The notes: generated from the sequence alone by a model not told the origin. A stretch of DNA of 64,000 nucleotides from Gottfriedia solisilvae (GCF_002128405.1 NZ_NETJ01000001.1:434001-498000), one strand, 5' to 3'. Shown: positions 8,363 through 17,404, counted from the first letter of the stretch. Numbers and translations: made by a program.

Positions 8363-9586
8363 TTATGTTCGATAACTAGCGTTTATTTTGACATAGTCGT
8401 ATGTTAAGTCGCAGCCCCATGCTGTTCCACTTGCATTACCATCATGTAAGTGAACATCTATATAGACAATTTCTGATTGTAAAGCAGCCTTGGCTTCAGC
8501 TTCATTAAACGCTACAGGTTTGCTATTATATAAAACTGTTACGCCATTTATTGAAATATCAATCTGATTATATTCCCCTTTTAGTCCACTATAACCAATT
8601 GCACCAATTATTCTTCCCCAATTTGCGTCTTCACCATAAACAGCCGTTTTAACTAAATTGGATCCTACAATTGTTTTTGCAATGATATTGGCCATTTTTG
8701 TGTTTGAAGCGCCATTTACATTTACCTCAATTAGTTTTGTTGCCCCTTCACCATCTCTAGCGATTTTTTTTGCTAAATCCTCACAAACTAGTTGAAAAGC
8801 TGCTTCAAAGTTTTCCCAATCTGAATGATCTTCTGTTAATGGAGCATGTTGGGTAGCACCATTGGCTAAAACTAGAACCATATCATTTGTAGACGTATCG
8901 CCATCTACTGTAATTTGATTAAACGTTTTATCAGTTACTTTTTTTAATAAACTTTGTAATACTTCTGAATTAATCGTTGCGTCCGTCGTAATAAACCCTA
9001 GCATAGTGGCCATGTTAGGATGAATCATTCCAGAGCCTTTTGCCGTACCAGCAATCGTAACAGTTTTCCCGTTCACAAGAACTTCATAGCAAGTATGCTT
9101 TGAGACTGTATCAGTTGTTAATATTGCATTACCAAAGTTTTCACCATCTTCAGTTTGATTACCAATTGATAGTTTTTTGATGCCATTATTCATTTTTTCC
9201 ATACTTAGGAATTCTCCAATTACACCTGTTGAAGCGATCCCAACTAAATGTTCTGGTAAATCAAAATGCTCGGCGCACCATAATCTCATTTGATAAGCAT
9301 CATCTTCACCTTTTTTACCAGTACATGCATTTGCACAACCACTATTCACTAGCACCGCTTGAAGTGTATTGTTATACGCAATGCTTTGTTTCGTAATAGA
9401 AATCGGAGCAGCTGGGAATAAATTTTGTGTATATACAGCAGCAACTGACGATGGTTTATCAGAATATATGACGCCTAAATCCATTCTTTTATAACGAAAT
9501 CCTGCATGAACACCAGAGGCAAAAAAACCTTTTGGCGTTGTGATTGTACCGTTAATTTTTTTTATTTTTTTCTCTTTAGTTATCAA
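8363..9586 (-). CDS. argJ: Glutamate N-acetyltransferase / amino-acid acetyltransferase
   Basis: ArgJ moves the acetyl group from N-acetylornithine to glutamate, closing the acetyl cycle, and may also use acetyl-CoA. The self-cleavage site that splits the chain into alpha and beta subunits is seen as ATMLGF, with Ala193-Thr194 as the scissile pair and Thr194 as the new nucleophile. The start is TTG at 9586, with AGGAG 9 nt upstream. It lies between argC and argB. Full length (407 residues) and intact. Confidence 0.94.
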   Translation of the reverse strand: MITKEKKIKKINGTITTPKGFFASGVHAGFRYKRMDLGVIYSDKPSSVAAVYTQNLFPAAPISITKQSIAYNNTLQAVLVNSGCANACTGKKGEDDAYQMRLWCAEHFDLPEHLVGIASTGVIGEFLSMEKMNNGIKKLSIGNQTEDGENFGNAILTTDTVSKHTCYEVLVNGKTVTIAGTAKGSGMIHPNMATMLGFITTDATINSEVLQSLLKKVTDKTFNQITVDGDTSTNDMVLVLANGATQHAPLTEDHSDWENFEAAFQLVCEDLAKKIARDGEGATKLIEVNVNGASNTKMANIIAKTIVGSNLVKTAVYGEDANWGRIIGAIGYSGLKGEYNQIDISINGVTVLYNSKPVAFNEAEAKAALQSEIVYIDVHLHDGNASGTAWGCDLTYDYVKINASYRT

Positions 9587-9599
9587 TTCTACTCGCTCC

Positions 9600-10631
9600 T
9601 TATGGGAATATAGGCGTAAACGTTAAACCAGTTTCTTCTGGTAAACCAAGCATAATGTTCATATTTTGAATCGCCTGCCCTGCCGCTCCCTTTATTAAAT
9701 TATCAATAACAGAAATTACAGTGATTCTGTTCGTTCGCTCATCAAATGCTGGATAAATATCACAAAGATTAGATCCATAAACATCCTTTGTACATGGAAT
9801 TGAATCTCTTATTCTAATAAAATATGAATCTTTATACATTTCTTTATACAACTCTTGTAATTCCTCATTAGTAATCATTTCTCTTGCAGTTGAATATACG
9901 GTAGCCATTATTCCCCTAGTCATTGGGGCTAAATGGGGAGTGAACGTTATATAATTTTCTTTCGGATTGATCATTGATAAGAATTGTTCAATTTCAGGAA
10001 TGTGTTGATGATCATGAATTTTATATGCTGCGAAATTATCATTTCTATTTGTAAAATGAGTAACTTCATTCGAACCTTTTCCAGCCCCTGATATGCCTGA
10101 TTTCGCATCAATAATAATTGAATTTTCAACAATTAGGTTTTCCTTTAAAAGAGGAGCAATTGCTAATATTGAAGCAGTTGGATAACATCCTGGATTGGCG
10201 ATAAAATTTGATGTTTTTATCTCTTCTTTATTCCATTCTGCCAACCCATATGTAAAATTAGATGTTTTAGAAAAACAAGGATGATTCGATTTATACCATT
10301 TATTGTATTTCTGCTCTTCTTTCAAGCGAAAATCACCTGAAAGATCAATAATTTTCACATTTTCATCACTTATATTCATAACAATTTCACTACTAACGCC
10401 ATGTGGAGTGGCTAAAAAAATGATATGATTCTCGTTTATCGATTGATCTGCGACCCATTTCTGTATTGGCCCTTTCACGATCGATTTTAAATGAGGGTAA
10501 ATATCAGATATGTCATTAGCATTACTTGTTAATGCATAAAAATTCAATCCATCTATAATAGGATGCATATTTAGCATACGAATCAATTCAAGACCACTAT
10601 AACCACTTGCACCTACAATACCTACTTTCAT
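9600..10631 (-). CDS. argC: N-acetyl-gamma-glutamyl-phosphate reductase
   Basis: NADPH-dependent reductase of the third step in ornithine synthesis. The dinucleotide-binding GASGYSGLELIR is at the N-terminus and the catalytic cysteine is in NPGCYPT. I start at ATG 10631, where the protein begins MKVGIVGASGYSG; the open frame runs 35 codons further upstream but that part is low-complexity hydrophobic sequence overlapping the promoter. AGGGGA precedes 10631. The protein is 343 residues, normal for the family. It is the first gene of the arg operon, with a promoter and ARG-box-like sites upstream. Confidence 0.93.
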   Translation of the reverse strand: MKVGIVGASGYSGLELIRMLNMHPIIDGLNFYALTSNANDISDIYPHLKSIVKGPIQKWVADQSINENHIIFLATPHGVSSEIVMNISDENVKIIDLSGDFRLKEEQKYNKWYKSNHPCFSKTSNFTYGLAEWNKEEIKTSNFIANPGCYPTASILAIAPLLKENLIVENSIIIDAKSGISGAGKGSNEVTHFTNRNDNFAAYKIHDHQHIPEIEQFLSMINPKENYITFTPHLAPMTRGIMATVYSTAREMITNEELQELYKEMYKDSYFIRIRDSIPCTKDVYGSNLCDIYPAFDERTNRITVISVIDNLIKGAAGQAIQNMNIMLGLPEETGLTFTPIFP

Positions 10632-10665
10632 CTTTTTTCCCCTTTGATTTAAATTTATATTTTTC

Positions 10666-10709
10666 ATTATAATTATGAATAAATATAAAATCAATTGAAT
10701 TTTTATTAA
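10666..10709 (-). promoter_or_regulatory. arg operon promoter overlapped by two ARG-box-like sites
   Basis: On the minus strand, TTGATT (10694-10689) and TATAAT (10671-10666) are 17 bp apart. Two sites resembling the ArgR/AhrC half-site pair TGAAT-N4-ATTCA overlap it: TGAATTTTTATTAA at 10696-10709 (one mismatch) and TGAATAAATATAAA at 10676-10689 (two mismatches), with centres 20 bp apart. The promoter is clear; arginine repression is inferred from site and gene function. Confidence 0.5.
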
Positions 10710-10710
10710 T

Positions 10711-10750
10711 TTTAAAAAATAAAAAAGATTAACCATTTTAAATGATTAAT
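10711..10750 (-). terminator. Terminator of the cardiolipin synthase-like gene
   Basis: On the minus strand, ATTAATCATT and AATGGTTAAT (10728-10750) form a 10-bp stem with a three-base loop, followed by CTTTTTTATTTTTT. It insulates the arg promoter from the upstream gene. Confidence 0.75.
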
Positions 10751-10818
10751 CAATTAGTATTATTTTTATATATTCAATTATGTGATATAAAGAACATTTC
10801 AAAATAAAATTTTCATTT

Positions 10819-12039
10819 TTATAAATAAAACTCAACTATATTCGCTATTCGTTCCTTCATACGGTCTTTCCAGGATCTGTTATTTAGATATGCCTCAGTG
10901 ATTTGGAATGATTGATTAAATTCATTTAGTAGTTTTGGTTCAACTGATTTAATAAATTCTTGATCATAAATATAACAATTTATTTCATCTGTTAAATGAA
11001 ATGAGCGAGAATCAAAATTTGTCGTTCCAATCATAAGTAGAGAATTATCAATTTTCATTACCTTACCGTGGAATATGCCTGGTTTATACCCATAAACTTG
11101 AATACCTTGCTTGATTGCTTGTCTGATATATTTTATTGCTGCTTGCTCAACTAAGATCGCATCAGATTTATGGGAATATAAAATTTTGATATCTACTCCT
11201 CTTTTTGACGCTTCGAGTAAAGCATCCCAAATCACTTTATTATTTGGGATAAAGTAAGGAGAGTATATCGTAATCGATTGTTTAGCATTTTTAAATAGTT
11301 TTACATATTCTTCTTGAATGCCAAGTTTCGTATATGAAACGAATTGGTGTTCACTTTTACCGATTGTAGATGTTATATTCATTGGGCTGATTTTTTGAGG
11401 TGAGTTCCTTCTCCAATCAGTGACGAATTGATCCTCCAACCCTTTCACACCGTTACCAACAAGACGAAGCTGTACATCTTCCCAATGCTTTAGTTTCTTA
11501 TTTTCACTGATATACTTCTTCCCAATATTGAAGCCACCAATATAACCGATTTCACCATCAATAATTGTCATTCTACGATGGTTTCTATGATTGATTGATG
11601 AAAAAAAGTAACTAAGTGTCGGTTCATTAAAATATGTAAAGTGGACACCATGTGCCTTTAATTCTTTTTTTTCTTTGTTGGATAATAGTAATCCACCTAA
11701 TCGATCGACACCATAGTAAACTGGTATCCCTTCATCACTTTTCTCTTTTAAAATATCTAAAAATTGATGAGAGATTGCATCATTGGAAACTGAAAAAAAG
11801 TATATATGTACAGCTTGTTTTGCATTCTGAATATCTGTAAATAATTGTCTATAAAATTTTTTACCATTCGTATAAATTGATAAATCACTATTACCAATTG
11901 GATACTTTACTGGTTTGTCTACATTTATATTTTTCTTCATTGCGAAATGCATTTCAATTTCATGTAATGCCAGTAATATGATTAGTAAACTAAAAATTGT
12001 TAACAATAAAACTTTCAAAAATCTAAATAACTTTTTCAT
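10819..12039 (-). CDS. Phospholipase D family protein, cardiolipin synthase-like
   Basis: Membrane-anchored enzyme of the phospholipase D superfamily, probably joining phosphatidylglycerol molecules into cardiolipin. One membrane helix (residues 8-28) is followed by two PLD domains. The second HKD motif is canonical, HGKVMKID (His324, Lys326, Asp331). The first reads HRRMTIID (His154, Arg156, Asp161), so arginine stands where lysine is usual. ATG 12039 is chosen over the TTG just before it; AGAGGA lies upstream. Most bacterial Cls proteins have two N-terminal helices and about 480 residues; this 406-residue form has one. It could instead act on another phosphodiester. Confidence 0.8.
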   Translation of the reverse strand: MKKLFRFLKVLLLTIFSLLIILLALHEIEMHFAMKKNINVDKPVKYPIGNSDLSIYTNGKKFYRQLFTDIQNAKQAVHIYFFSVSNDAISHQFLDILKEKSDEGIPVYYGVDRLGGLLLSNKEKKELKAHGVHFTYFNEPTLSYFFSSINHRNHRRMTIIDGEIGYIGGFNIGKKYISENKKLKHWEDVQLRLVGNGVKGLEDQFVTDWRRNSPQKISPMNITSTIGKSEHQFVSYTKLGIQEEYVKLFKNAKQSITIYSPYFIPNNKVIWDALLEASKRGVDIKILYSHKSDAILVEQAAIKYIRQAIKQGIQVYGYKPGIFHGKVMKIDNSLLMIGTTNFDSRSFHLTDEINCYIYDQEFIKSVEPKLLNEFNQSFQITEAYLNNRSWKDRMKERIANIVEFYL

Positions 12040-12126
12040 CAAATTCCTCTAATCTTTTACAGGATATAGAGTATTTTTTGAAAAAATTGGTTATATTATC
12101 CAAAGATTTTTATTTCTTTCTAATGT

Positions 12127-12897
12127 TTACTTCGGTTGCATTCTAATTGCACCATCTAGTCTGATTACTTCACCATTTAACATTGGATTTTCAATGATAC
12201 TTTTCGCTAAATGAGCATATTCCGATGGTTTACCAAGACGCGAAGGAAATGGAACCATATTACCTAATGATTCTCTTGCTTTTTCTGGTAAAACATCAAA
12301 CATTGGTGTTTCAAATATACCAGGTGCAATACTCATAACTCTTATGCCATATCTTGCTAATTCCCTAGCAATAGGTAAAGTCATACCAACAACACCTGCT
12401 TTTGATGCACTGTAAGCTGCCTGACCAATTTGTCCATCAAATGCTGCAACAGAGGCTGTATTAATAATAATACCTCTTTCACCAAATTCATTTGGCTCGT
12501 TTTGGTTCATATAATCACTTACTAATCGGATTGCATTAAATGTTCCGACTAAGTTAACATTGATGATTTTTTGAAATGAATCAAGTGCATGAATTCCCTC
12601 TTTTTTGATGACCTTTTCACCAATTACAATACCTGCACAATTTACTAATGTATTAACTGGGCCAAAATCACTTTGGATTTTCTCGATGGCTGCTCGAATA
12701 CTTTCCTCTGAAGTGACGTCTGTTTTTACAAATAAAACATGATCCGCACCCAATTTTTCAATCAACTGATTTGCTCTTTCCTCAGATAAATCAAAAATAA
12801 CAGCTTTACCACCATTTTCTACAATTGTTGTGACAGTTGCCTCACCTAAACCAGAAGCTCCACCAGTCACAATTGCTCGACAGTCTTGTATTTTCAT
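12127..12897 (-). CDS. SDR family 3-hydroxyacyl-CoA dehydrogenase (type II, HSD10-like)
   Basis: Short-chain dehydrogenase of 256 residues. The cofactor motif TGGASGLG spans residues 11-18 and the catalytic Ser149-Tyr162-Lys166 set is intact (YSASK). Acidic residue Asp36 after the second strand suggests NAD+ preference. The insertion around 100-140 and the C-terminus resemble HSD10-type 3-hydroxyacyl-CoA dehydrogenases rather than FabG. It is the third gene after an acyl-CoA dehydrogenase and a thiolase, so oxidation of 3-hydroxyacyl-CoA fits. GGAGGA precedes the ATG. Only a weak hairpin follows it. Confidence 0.82.
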   Translation of the reverse strand: MKIQDCRAIVTGGASGLGEATVTTIVENGGKAVIFDLSEERANQLIEKLGADHVLFVKTDVTSEESIRAAIEKIQSDFGPVNTLVNCAGIVIGEKVIKKEGIHALDSFQKIINVNLVGTFNAIRLVSDYMNQNEPNEFGERGIIINTASVAAFDGQIGQAAYSASKAGVVGMTLPIARELARYGIRVMSIAPGIFETPMFDVLPEKARESLGNMVPFPSRLGKPSEYAHLAKSIIENPMLNGEVIRLDGAIRMQPK

Positions 12898-12915
12898 TTC
12901 ATTTCCTCCATTCTA

Positions 12916-14070
12916 TTAATCTAATCTTTCAATAATTGTTGCATTTGCCATTCCGTGACCTTCACAAATTGCTTGTAGGCCAAATCTACCACCTGTTTTT
13001 TCAAGTGCATTACATAAAGTAACCATTACCCTTGCTCCACTCGCACCTAATGGATGTCCTAGTGCAATTGCGCCTCCAAACACATTTAGCTTTTCAAATG
13101 GAACATTGAATTCCTTTTGCCACACTAATGGCACTGTCGCAAATGCTTCGTTTATTTCAAATAGATCAATTTGATCGATTGTTAAACCACTTTTTTGAAG
13201 CACCTTACTTGTAGCCTGTATTGGTCCAGTTAACATTAAAGCTGGATCTGACCCTACAACAGATCTGCCAATAATTCTAAATTTAGGTTTAAGCCCTAAC
13301 GCCAATGCTTTTTCTTTACTCATAAGTAATAAACCTGCAGCGCCATCACTAATTTGACTCGCGTTACCAGCAGTAATAGATCCATCTTCTTTGAATACCG
13401 GTTTTAAAGTTCCGAGTTTTTCAACTGAAGAGTTTTCTCTTGGACCTTCATCTTTCATAACTGTAACCATTTCATTTTCTTTATCTTTTACATCAACAGG
13501 AATTATTTCACTTTCAAAATAGCCTTTATTTTGTGCTTTCAAGGCTCTTTGATGACTATTAAAAGCAAATTCATCCTGTTCTTCGCGACTTACATTCCAT
13601 TTCTCATTCATTCTTTCAGCAGAAATTCCTTGATTGAATACACCAAACTTCTCTTCTAATTTTTCATTCCATTTTGAACCTTTTAAATTAGAAAACATCG
13701 GTACACGAGTCATACTTTCAACACCAGCTGCGATGACGATATCCATATCACCACTTAAAATTGCTTGTGATGCAAAGTGCACCGCTTGTTGACTTGATCC
13801 ACATTGACGATCAATCGTTACACCTGGAACTTCAATCGGTAGACCTGCTACTAATGATGCGACTCTCGCTATATCCCCAGCTTGTTCGCCAACTTGCGTA
13901 ACGCAACCCATAATTACATCATCTATTTCTTTTTGATTAAATTCGTTTCTAGTTACAAGCTCTTTCAATACTAATGCAGCTAAATCATCAGATCTTGTTT
14001 CACTAAAAATCCCGCCTCTTTTTCCAATTGGTGTTCTCAGTGCATCAACAATCACTACTTCTCTCATCAT
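12916..14070 (-). CDS. Thiolase family acetyl-CoA acyltransferase
   Basis: Thiolase of 384 residues that cleaves 3-ketoacyl-CoA with CoA (or condenses acetyl-CoA). The nucleophilic cysteine is in DRQCGSSQQAV (Cys90), the NEAFA and GGAIALGHPLGASG motifs are present, and the C-terminal active-site loop reads CEGHGMAN in place of the commoner CxGGGxG. It sits between an acyl-CoA dehydrogenase and an SDR dehydrogenase in one operon behind a FadR-like box, so a degradative role is most likely. AAAGGAG precedes two adjacent ATG codons; either could start. Confidence 0.88.
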   Translation of the reverse strand: MMREVVIVDALRTPIGKRGGIFSETRSDDLAALVLKELVTRNEFNQKEIDDVIMGCVTQVGEQAGDIARVASLVAGLPIEVPGVTIDRQCGSSQQAVHFASQAILSGDMDIVIAAGVESMTRVPMFSNLKGSKWNEKLEEKFGVFNQGISAERMNEKWNVSREEQDEFAFNSHQRALKAQNKGYFESEIIPVDVKDKENEMVTVMKDEGPRENSSVEKLGTLKPVFKEDGSITAGNASQISDGAAGLLLMSKEKALALGLKPKFRIIGRSVVGSDPALMLTGPIQATSKVLQKSGLTIDQIDLFEINEAFATVPLVWQKEFNVPFEKLNVFGGAIALGHPLGASGARVMVTLCNALEKTGGRFGLQAICEGHGMANATIIERLD

Positions 14071-14093
14071 TTTTCTCCTTTATATCGTAATGT

Positions 14094-15242
14094 TTAGTTT
14101 AATCCCATATTTTTTGCGATGATCGTTTTCATTATTTCATTTGTTCCAGCGTAAATAGACATAACTTGAATGTCTCTAAAACGTCTAGCAATCTCGTATT
14201 CTTCCATATAACCATATCCACCATGTAATTGTAGGCATTCTGAAGCAACTTTTTTGCCTAAATCAGTGATCCACCACTTTGCCATGGATACTTGCTTCAC
14301 AATATCTTTACCTTCCATATGTTCCATAATAAGACGCTCAATAAAAGTCCGACCGATTTCAATTTCAGTTGCTAGCTCTACTAGCTTAAATTGCGTGTTT
14401 TGAAATTGTCCGATTGACTTTCCAAATGCTTTTCTATTTTTAACATACTCAGTAGTAACTTTCACCATTTCTTCGGATGAAACTAAAGCTTCTAGTGCTA
14501 CAACTAAACGTTCCTGCTGTAATTTATCCATTAGATAATAAAAACCTTTGCCTTCTTCACCTAAAAGATTTTTAACTGGAACTTTTGCATCTTGGAAAAT
14601 TAATTCTGCAGTGTCTTGACTATGAAGTCCTACTTTATTTAATTTTTTACCTCTTGAAAATCCAATAGTATCCTTTTCGACTACTAGTAAGCTGATTCCT
14701 TTATATGCAGGCTGAATTGAAGTATCTGTTTTTACTGCAATAATAACTAAATCCGAATGAATCCCATTTGTGATAAATGTTTTTTCACCATTAACTATAT
14801 AGTGATCACCTTGTTTAATGGCAGTCGTTTTTATATTAGCTAAGTCAGATCCAGCTCCTGGTTCTGTCATCGCTATTGCAGTTATATATTCCCCTGAAAT
14901 ACATTTTGGAAGCCATTCCTTTTTTTGTTGGTCTTTACCATACGCGTCGATATAAGGAACAACAATATCATTATGAAGAGAAACGCCAACTAAACTTGAT
15001 CCGACCTTTTCCAGTTCTTCGATAATGATTACGGAGTAGCCAAAGTCAGTGTTTAAACCACCATATTCTTCATCAATATATGGACAAAGGAAACCTTCAT
15101 TACCTAATTTTAGCCAGAATTCCCTTGGGACTATCCGATTTGCTTCCCACTCTTCGTAATATGGTACCGCTTCTTTTTGTAAAAATTTTCTAAGAGACGT
15201 GCGAAAGATTTCATGCTCTCTTGTTAAGTAAAATTGTTTCAT
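14094..15242 (-). CDS. Acyl-CoA dehydrogenase
   Basis: FAD-dependent enzyme (382 residues) that makes the 2,3-double bond in acyl-CoA, the first step of beta-oxidation. Motifs include AMTEPGAGSDL and NGEKTFITNG for FAD binding and LHGGYGYMEEYEIARRFRDI near the C-terminus. The final YAGTNEIMKTIIA carries the Gly-Thr-Asn-Glu signature; a glutamate there is the usual catalytic base of short/branched-chain forms. ATG 15242 is chosen from GGAGG 7 nt upstream; the in-frame ATG at 15290 has none. First gene of the operon. Chain-length specificity is not readable. Confidence 0.9.
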   Translation of the reverse strand: MKQFYLTREHEIFRTSLRKFLQKEAVPYYEEWEANRIVPREFWLKLGNEGFLCPYIDEEYGGLNTDFGYSVIIIEELEKVGSSLVGVSLHNDIVVPYIDAYGKDQQKKEWLPKCISGEYITAIAMTEPGAGSDLANIKTTAIKQGDHYIVNGEKTFITNGIHSDLVIIAVKTDTSIQPAYKGISLLVVEKDTIGFSRGKKLNKVGLHSQDTAELIFQDAKVPVKNLLGEEGKGFYYLMDKLQQERLVVALEALVSSEEMVKVTTEYVKNRKAFGKSIGQFQNTQFKLVELATEIEIGRTFIERLIMEHMEGKDIVKQVSMAKWWITDLGKKVASECLQLHGGYGYMEEYEIARRFRDIQVMSIYAGTNEIMKTIIAKNMGLN

Positions 15243-15329
15243 AAATAGCCTCCTATTCAAAAGTAAAAGTAAAACGCTTACATTACACAAAATACTAAAT
15301 ATTACAAATTCTAAATTTGTTAATATCTT

Positions 15330-15349
15330 ATGACTGAGTATTCATTTAA
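15330..15349 (-). promoter_or_regulatory. FadR-like operator upstream of the beta-oxidation operon
   Basis: The arms TGACTGA and TCATTTA around GTAT match the Bacillus FadR site recalled as TGAATGA-MTAN-TCATTCA with about three mismatches, and the site extends into a perfect ATTCATT/AATGAAT inverted repeat at 15340-15354. It lies about 90 bp before the acyl-CoA dehydrogenase start. Regulator assignment is inference. Confidence 0.45.
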
Positions 15350-15361
15350 TGAATGTACTAT

Positions 15362-15396
15362 AAAAAAAGAACTGAAAATGATTCAGTTCTTTTTTT
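15362..15396 (-). terminator. Terminator after the alcohol dehydrogenase family gene
   Basis: AAGAACTGAA and TTCAGTTCTT form a stem with a 5-base loop, flanked by A and T runs on either side, so it can act in both directions. It separates this gene from the acyl-CoA dehydrogenase operon. Confidence 0.85.
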
Positions 15397-15400
15397 AAAT

Positions 15401-16408
15401 TTATAAAGAGAACTCAATAGCAATTTTACCAAATTGATGACCTTCACCCATATGTATTAAAGCTTTCTGTAAATCCGAGAAAGAATATACGGAGTCAATT
15501 ACTGGTTTTATATTATGTTTTTCAAAAAATGCTAACATCTGTTCAAATTCTCTTGGACTCCCCATTGTTGTGCCTCTAATATCCATATTTTTAAAGAATA
15601 TTTTAGGCAACACAGTATTGGGTACAACACCGTTCGTTGCACCATAACTTACAATTCTTCCACCTTGAGCTGTGACATCAATTAATCGATTAAAAGATTC
15701 GCCACCTACACCATCAATTGTTAAATTTACCATTCCTATTTCTTTTCTTAATTTTTTGAACCAATCTTGATCCTTATAATTAAATCCCGCTACTGCGCCA
15801 AGTTTTTTTGCTTTTTCGATTTTCTCATCACTACTAGAGGTTATAATCACTTTCGCTCCAAGTGAAGATGCAATTTGTAAAGCATATAATGCCACACCAC
15901 TACCGATTCCCGGGATTAAAACTGTATCTGTTTCTGTTAATCCACCCCGTGTAAATAATGCACGATAAGCCGTTAAAGCTGCAAGAGGAATAGCTGCCGC
16001 TTCAGACCAACTCAAATAACTTGGTTTTTTCTTCACATTTTCTTTATGTACAATAATGAATTCTGCAAATGTTCCATTTTGAGGCATTCCAAGCACATTA
16101 AATTGCTCTGAACAAATATCATCTCGTTCACCCCAATTTAGACTTGGATTTATAATGACTTCATCACCCACAGATAGTTCATTTACTTCTTCGCCAACTT
16201 CGACAATTTCTCCTGCTCCATCAGAACCTAAAATTGAAGGTAAGCTCATACCAGGATACATGCCATGTGTAATAAAAAAGTCTCGTCTATTTAAAGAAGC
16301 TGCTTTAACTTTAATACAAACTTCATTTGGTTTGATTGTTCCTAGATCAAAATCTTCTAATTTTAATGACTCTGGACCATTCGTCTCTCTCAATACGTAT
16401 GCTTTCAA
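15401..16408 (-). CDS. Medium-chain zinc-type alcohol dehydrogenase/quinone oxidoreductase family protein
   Basis: NAD(P)-dependent oxidoreductase of the medium-chain dehydrogenase family (335 residues). The N-terminal GroES-like half has GSDGAGEIVEVG; the Rossmann half has the loop GIGSGVALYALQIA near residue 165. The usual catalytic zinc cysteine near residue 40 is absent (NRRDFFITHG), as in quinone-oxidoreductase-type members, so zinc-independent reduction of quinones or enones is likely. TTG 16408 is chosen: AGGAG lies 8 nt upstream and the product then begins like relatives (KAYVLRETNG); the GTG at 16417 overlaps that ribosome site. It has its own terminator. Confidence 0.82.
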   Translation of the reverse strand: MKAYVLRETNGPESLKLEDFDLGTIKPNEVCIKVKAASLNRRDFFITHGMYPGMSLPSILGSDGAGEIVEVGEEVNELSVGDEVIINPSLNWGERDDICSEQFNVLGMPQNGTFAEFIIVHKENVKKKPSYLSWSEAAAIPLAALTAYRALFTRGGLTETDTVLIPGIGSGVALYALQIASSLGAKVIITSSSDEKIEKAKKLGAVAGFNYKDQDWFKKLRKEIGMVNLTIDGVGGESFNRLIDVTAQGGRIVSYGATNGVVPNTVLPKIFFKNMDIRGTTMGSPREFEQMLAFFEKHNIKPVIDSVYSFSDLQKALIHMGEGHQFGKIAIEFSL

Positions 16409-16479
16409 TACAATCACTCCTATGAGTTTTATTTTTTATTAATCAACTATATTTCAAAATTAAACCAAAACAGGCCAAT

Positions 16480-16516
16480 AAAAAAAGATGATAAAGAATT
16501 AGTTTTCTTTACCATC
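16480..16516 (-). terminator. Terminator of degV
   Basis: On the minus strand, GATGGTAAAGAA and TTCTTTATCATC form a 12-bp stem, followed by TTTTTTTA, just past the degV stop. Confidence 0.85.
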
Positions 16517-16540
16517 TTATCAAATAGTTGGACGAAAGTT

Positions 16541-17404
16541 TCATGCAAAGTCTTTATTTAAGAAAAAAACGGCAAGGGTTCCAGGCCCTGCATGTGCACC
16601 CACTGTTGCGCCAATTGTTGTAATGACAAATTCCTCGCAACCATAACGTTGATTAATCATATCCTTCAACAAGTTTGCACCTTCAATATTATTACCGTGA
16701 GTAATCCCGATTAATTGATTTTGCAGATCACTGCCTCTTTCTTCCATAATTGAGACAAGTCGTTCCATTGCTTTTTTTGTACCTCTTGCTTTTTCAATCG
16801 GTGTTAGGATTCCGTCTTTTAAATGTAAAATCGGTTTAATATTTAAAAGGCCACCTATAAATCCTTGAAACTTACTAACACGACCACCTCTTACAAAATA
16901 TTGAAGATCTTCAACTGTTACAATATGTTCCATATGTCTAGAAGCCATTATTGCATAATCAATAATCGCATGTTTTGTTGCATTTTCTTGAGCCATTTTT
17001 GCAACCTCAATCACGACCAAACCTTGACCTAATGCACCACACTTTGTATCGATAATATCAATATCCCATTCTGGATATTCTTCTAACAATTCATTTTTTA
17101 CTAACACCATTGATTGATGGGTTCCTGATAGTTCAGAAGTTAAAGATAGATGTACTACTGGAATATTTAATTTTGCATACTTTTCAAAAGTTGTACGAAT
17201 TGATTCATATGACGGTAACGAGGTTTTAAAAACTTTTCCTTCTTTCATATCATTTAAAAGCTTCTCCGGTTCTAATGTCACACCGTCAAAGTATTCATTA
17301 CCCTCTTCATCAAATACTCTAATGGGAATGACATCGATGTCATATCGCTCGTAAAGCTCTTTCGTTAAATCCGCAGCACTATCAGTAATAATCTTTACTT
17401 TCAT
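16541..17404 (-). CDS. degV: DegV family fatty acid-binding protein
   Basis: A 287-residue DegV protein. The family binds a fatty acid between two domains and, in Firmicutes, many members hand the bound acid to a fatty acid kinase. The N-terminus KIITDSAADL, the TSLPSY and LTSELSGTHQS motifs (Ser and Thr that hold the carboxylate), VRGGRVSKFQG and the C-terminal GAHAGPGT are all present. Start: AAAGGGG precedes ATG 17404. A frameshifted paralogue lies directly upstream, and both are read on the minus strand with separate terminators. Confidence 0.9.
   Translation of the reverse strand: MKVKIITDSAADLTKELYERYDIDVIPIRVFDEEGNEYFDGVTLEPEKLLNDMKEGKVFKTSLPSYESIRTTFEKYAKLNIPVVHLSLTSELSGTHQSMVLVKNELLEEYPEWDIDIIDTKCGALGQGLVVIEVAKMAQENATKHAIIDYAIMASRHMEHIVTVEDLQYFVRGGRVSKFQGFIGGLLNIKPILHLKDGILTPIEKARGTKKAMERLVSIMEERGSDLQNQLIGITHGNNIEGANLLKDMINQRYGCEEFVITTIGATVGAHAGPGTLAVFFLNKDFA

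Noticed and set aside
10634-10736. Longer N-terminus of ArgC (about 35 extra residues)
   Set aside because: Low-complexity hydrophobic sequence overlapping a terminator and promoter; normal family start is at 10631.
12085-12106. Weak hairpin TTGG/CCAA after the SDR gene
   Set aside because: Only four paired bases before a mismatch; too weak to call as a terminator, though a T6 run follows.
15270-15283. cre-like TGTAAGCGTTTTAC before the acyl-CoA dehydrogenase
   Set aside because: The last two consensus positions (CA) are wrong, unlike the better match at 34698-34711; not listed as a site.
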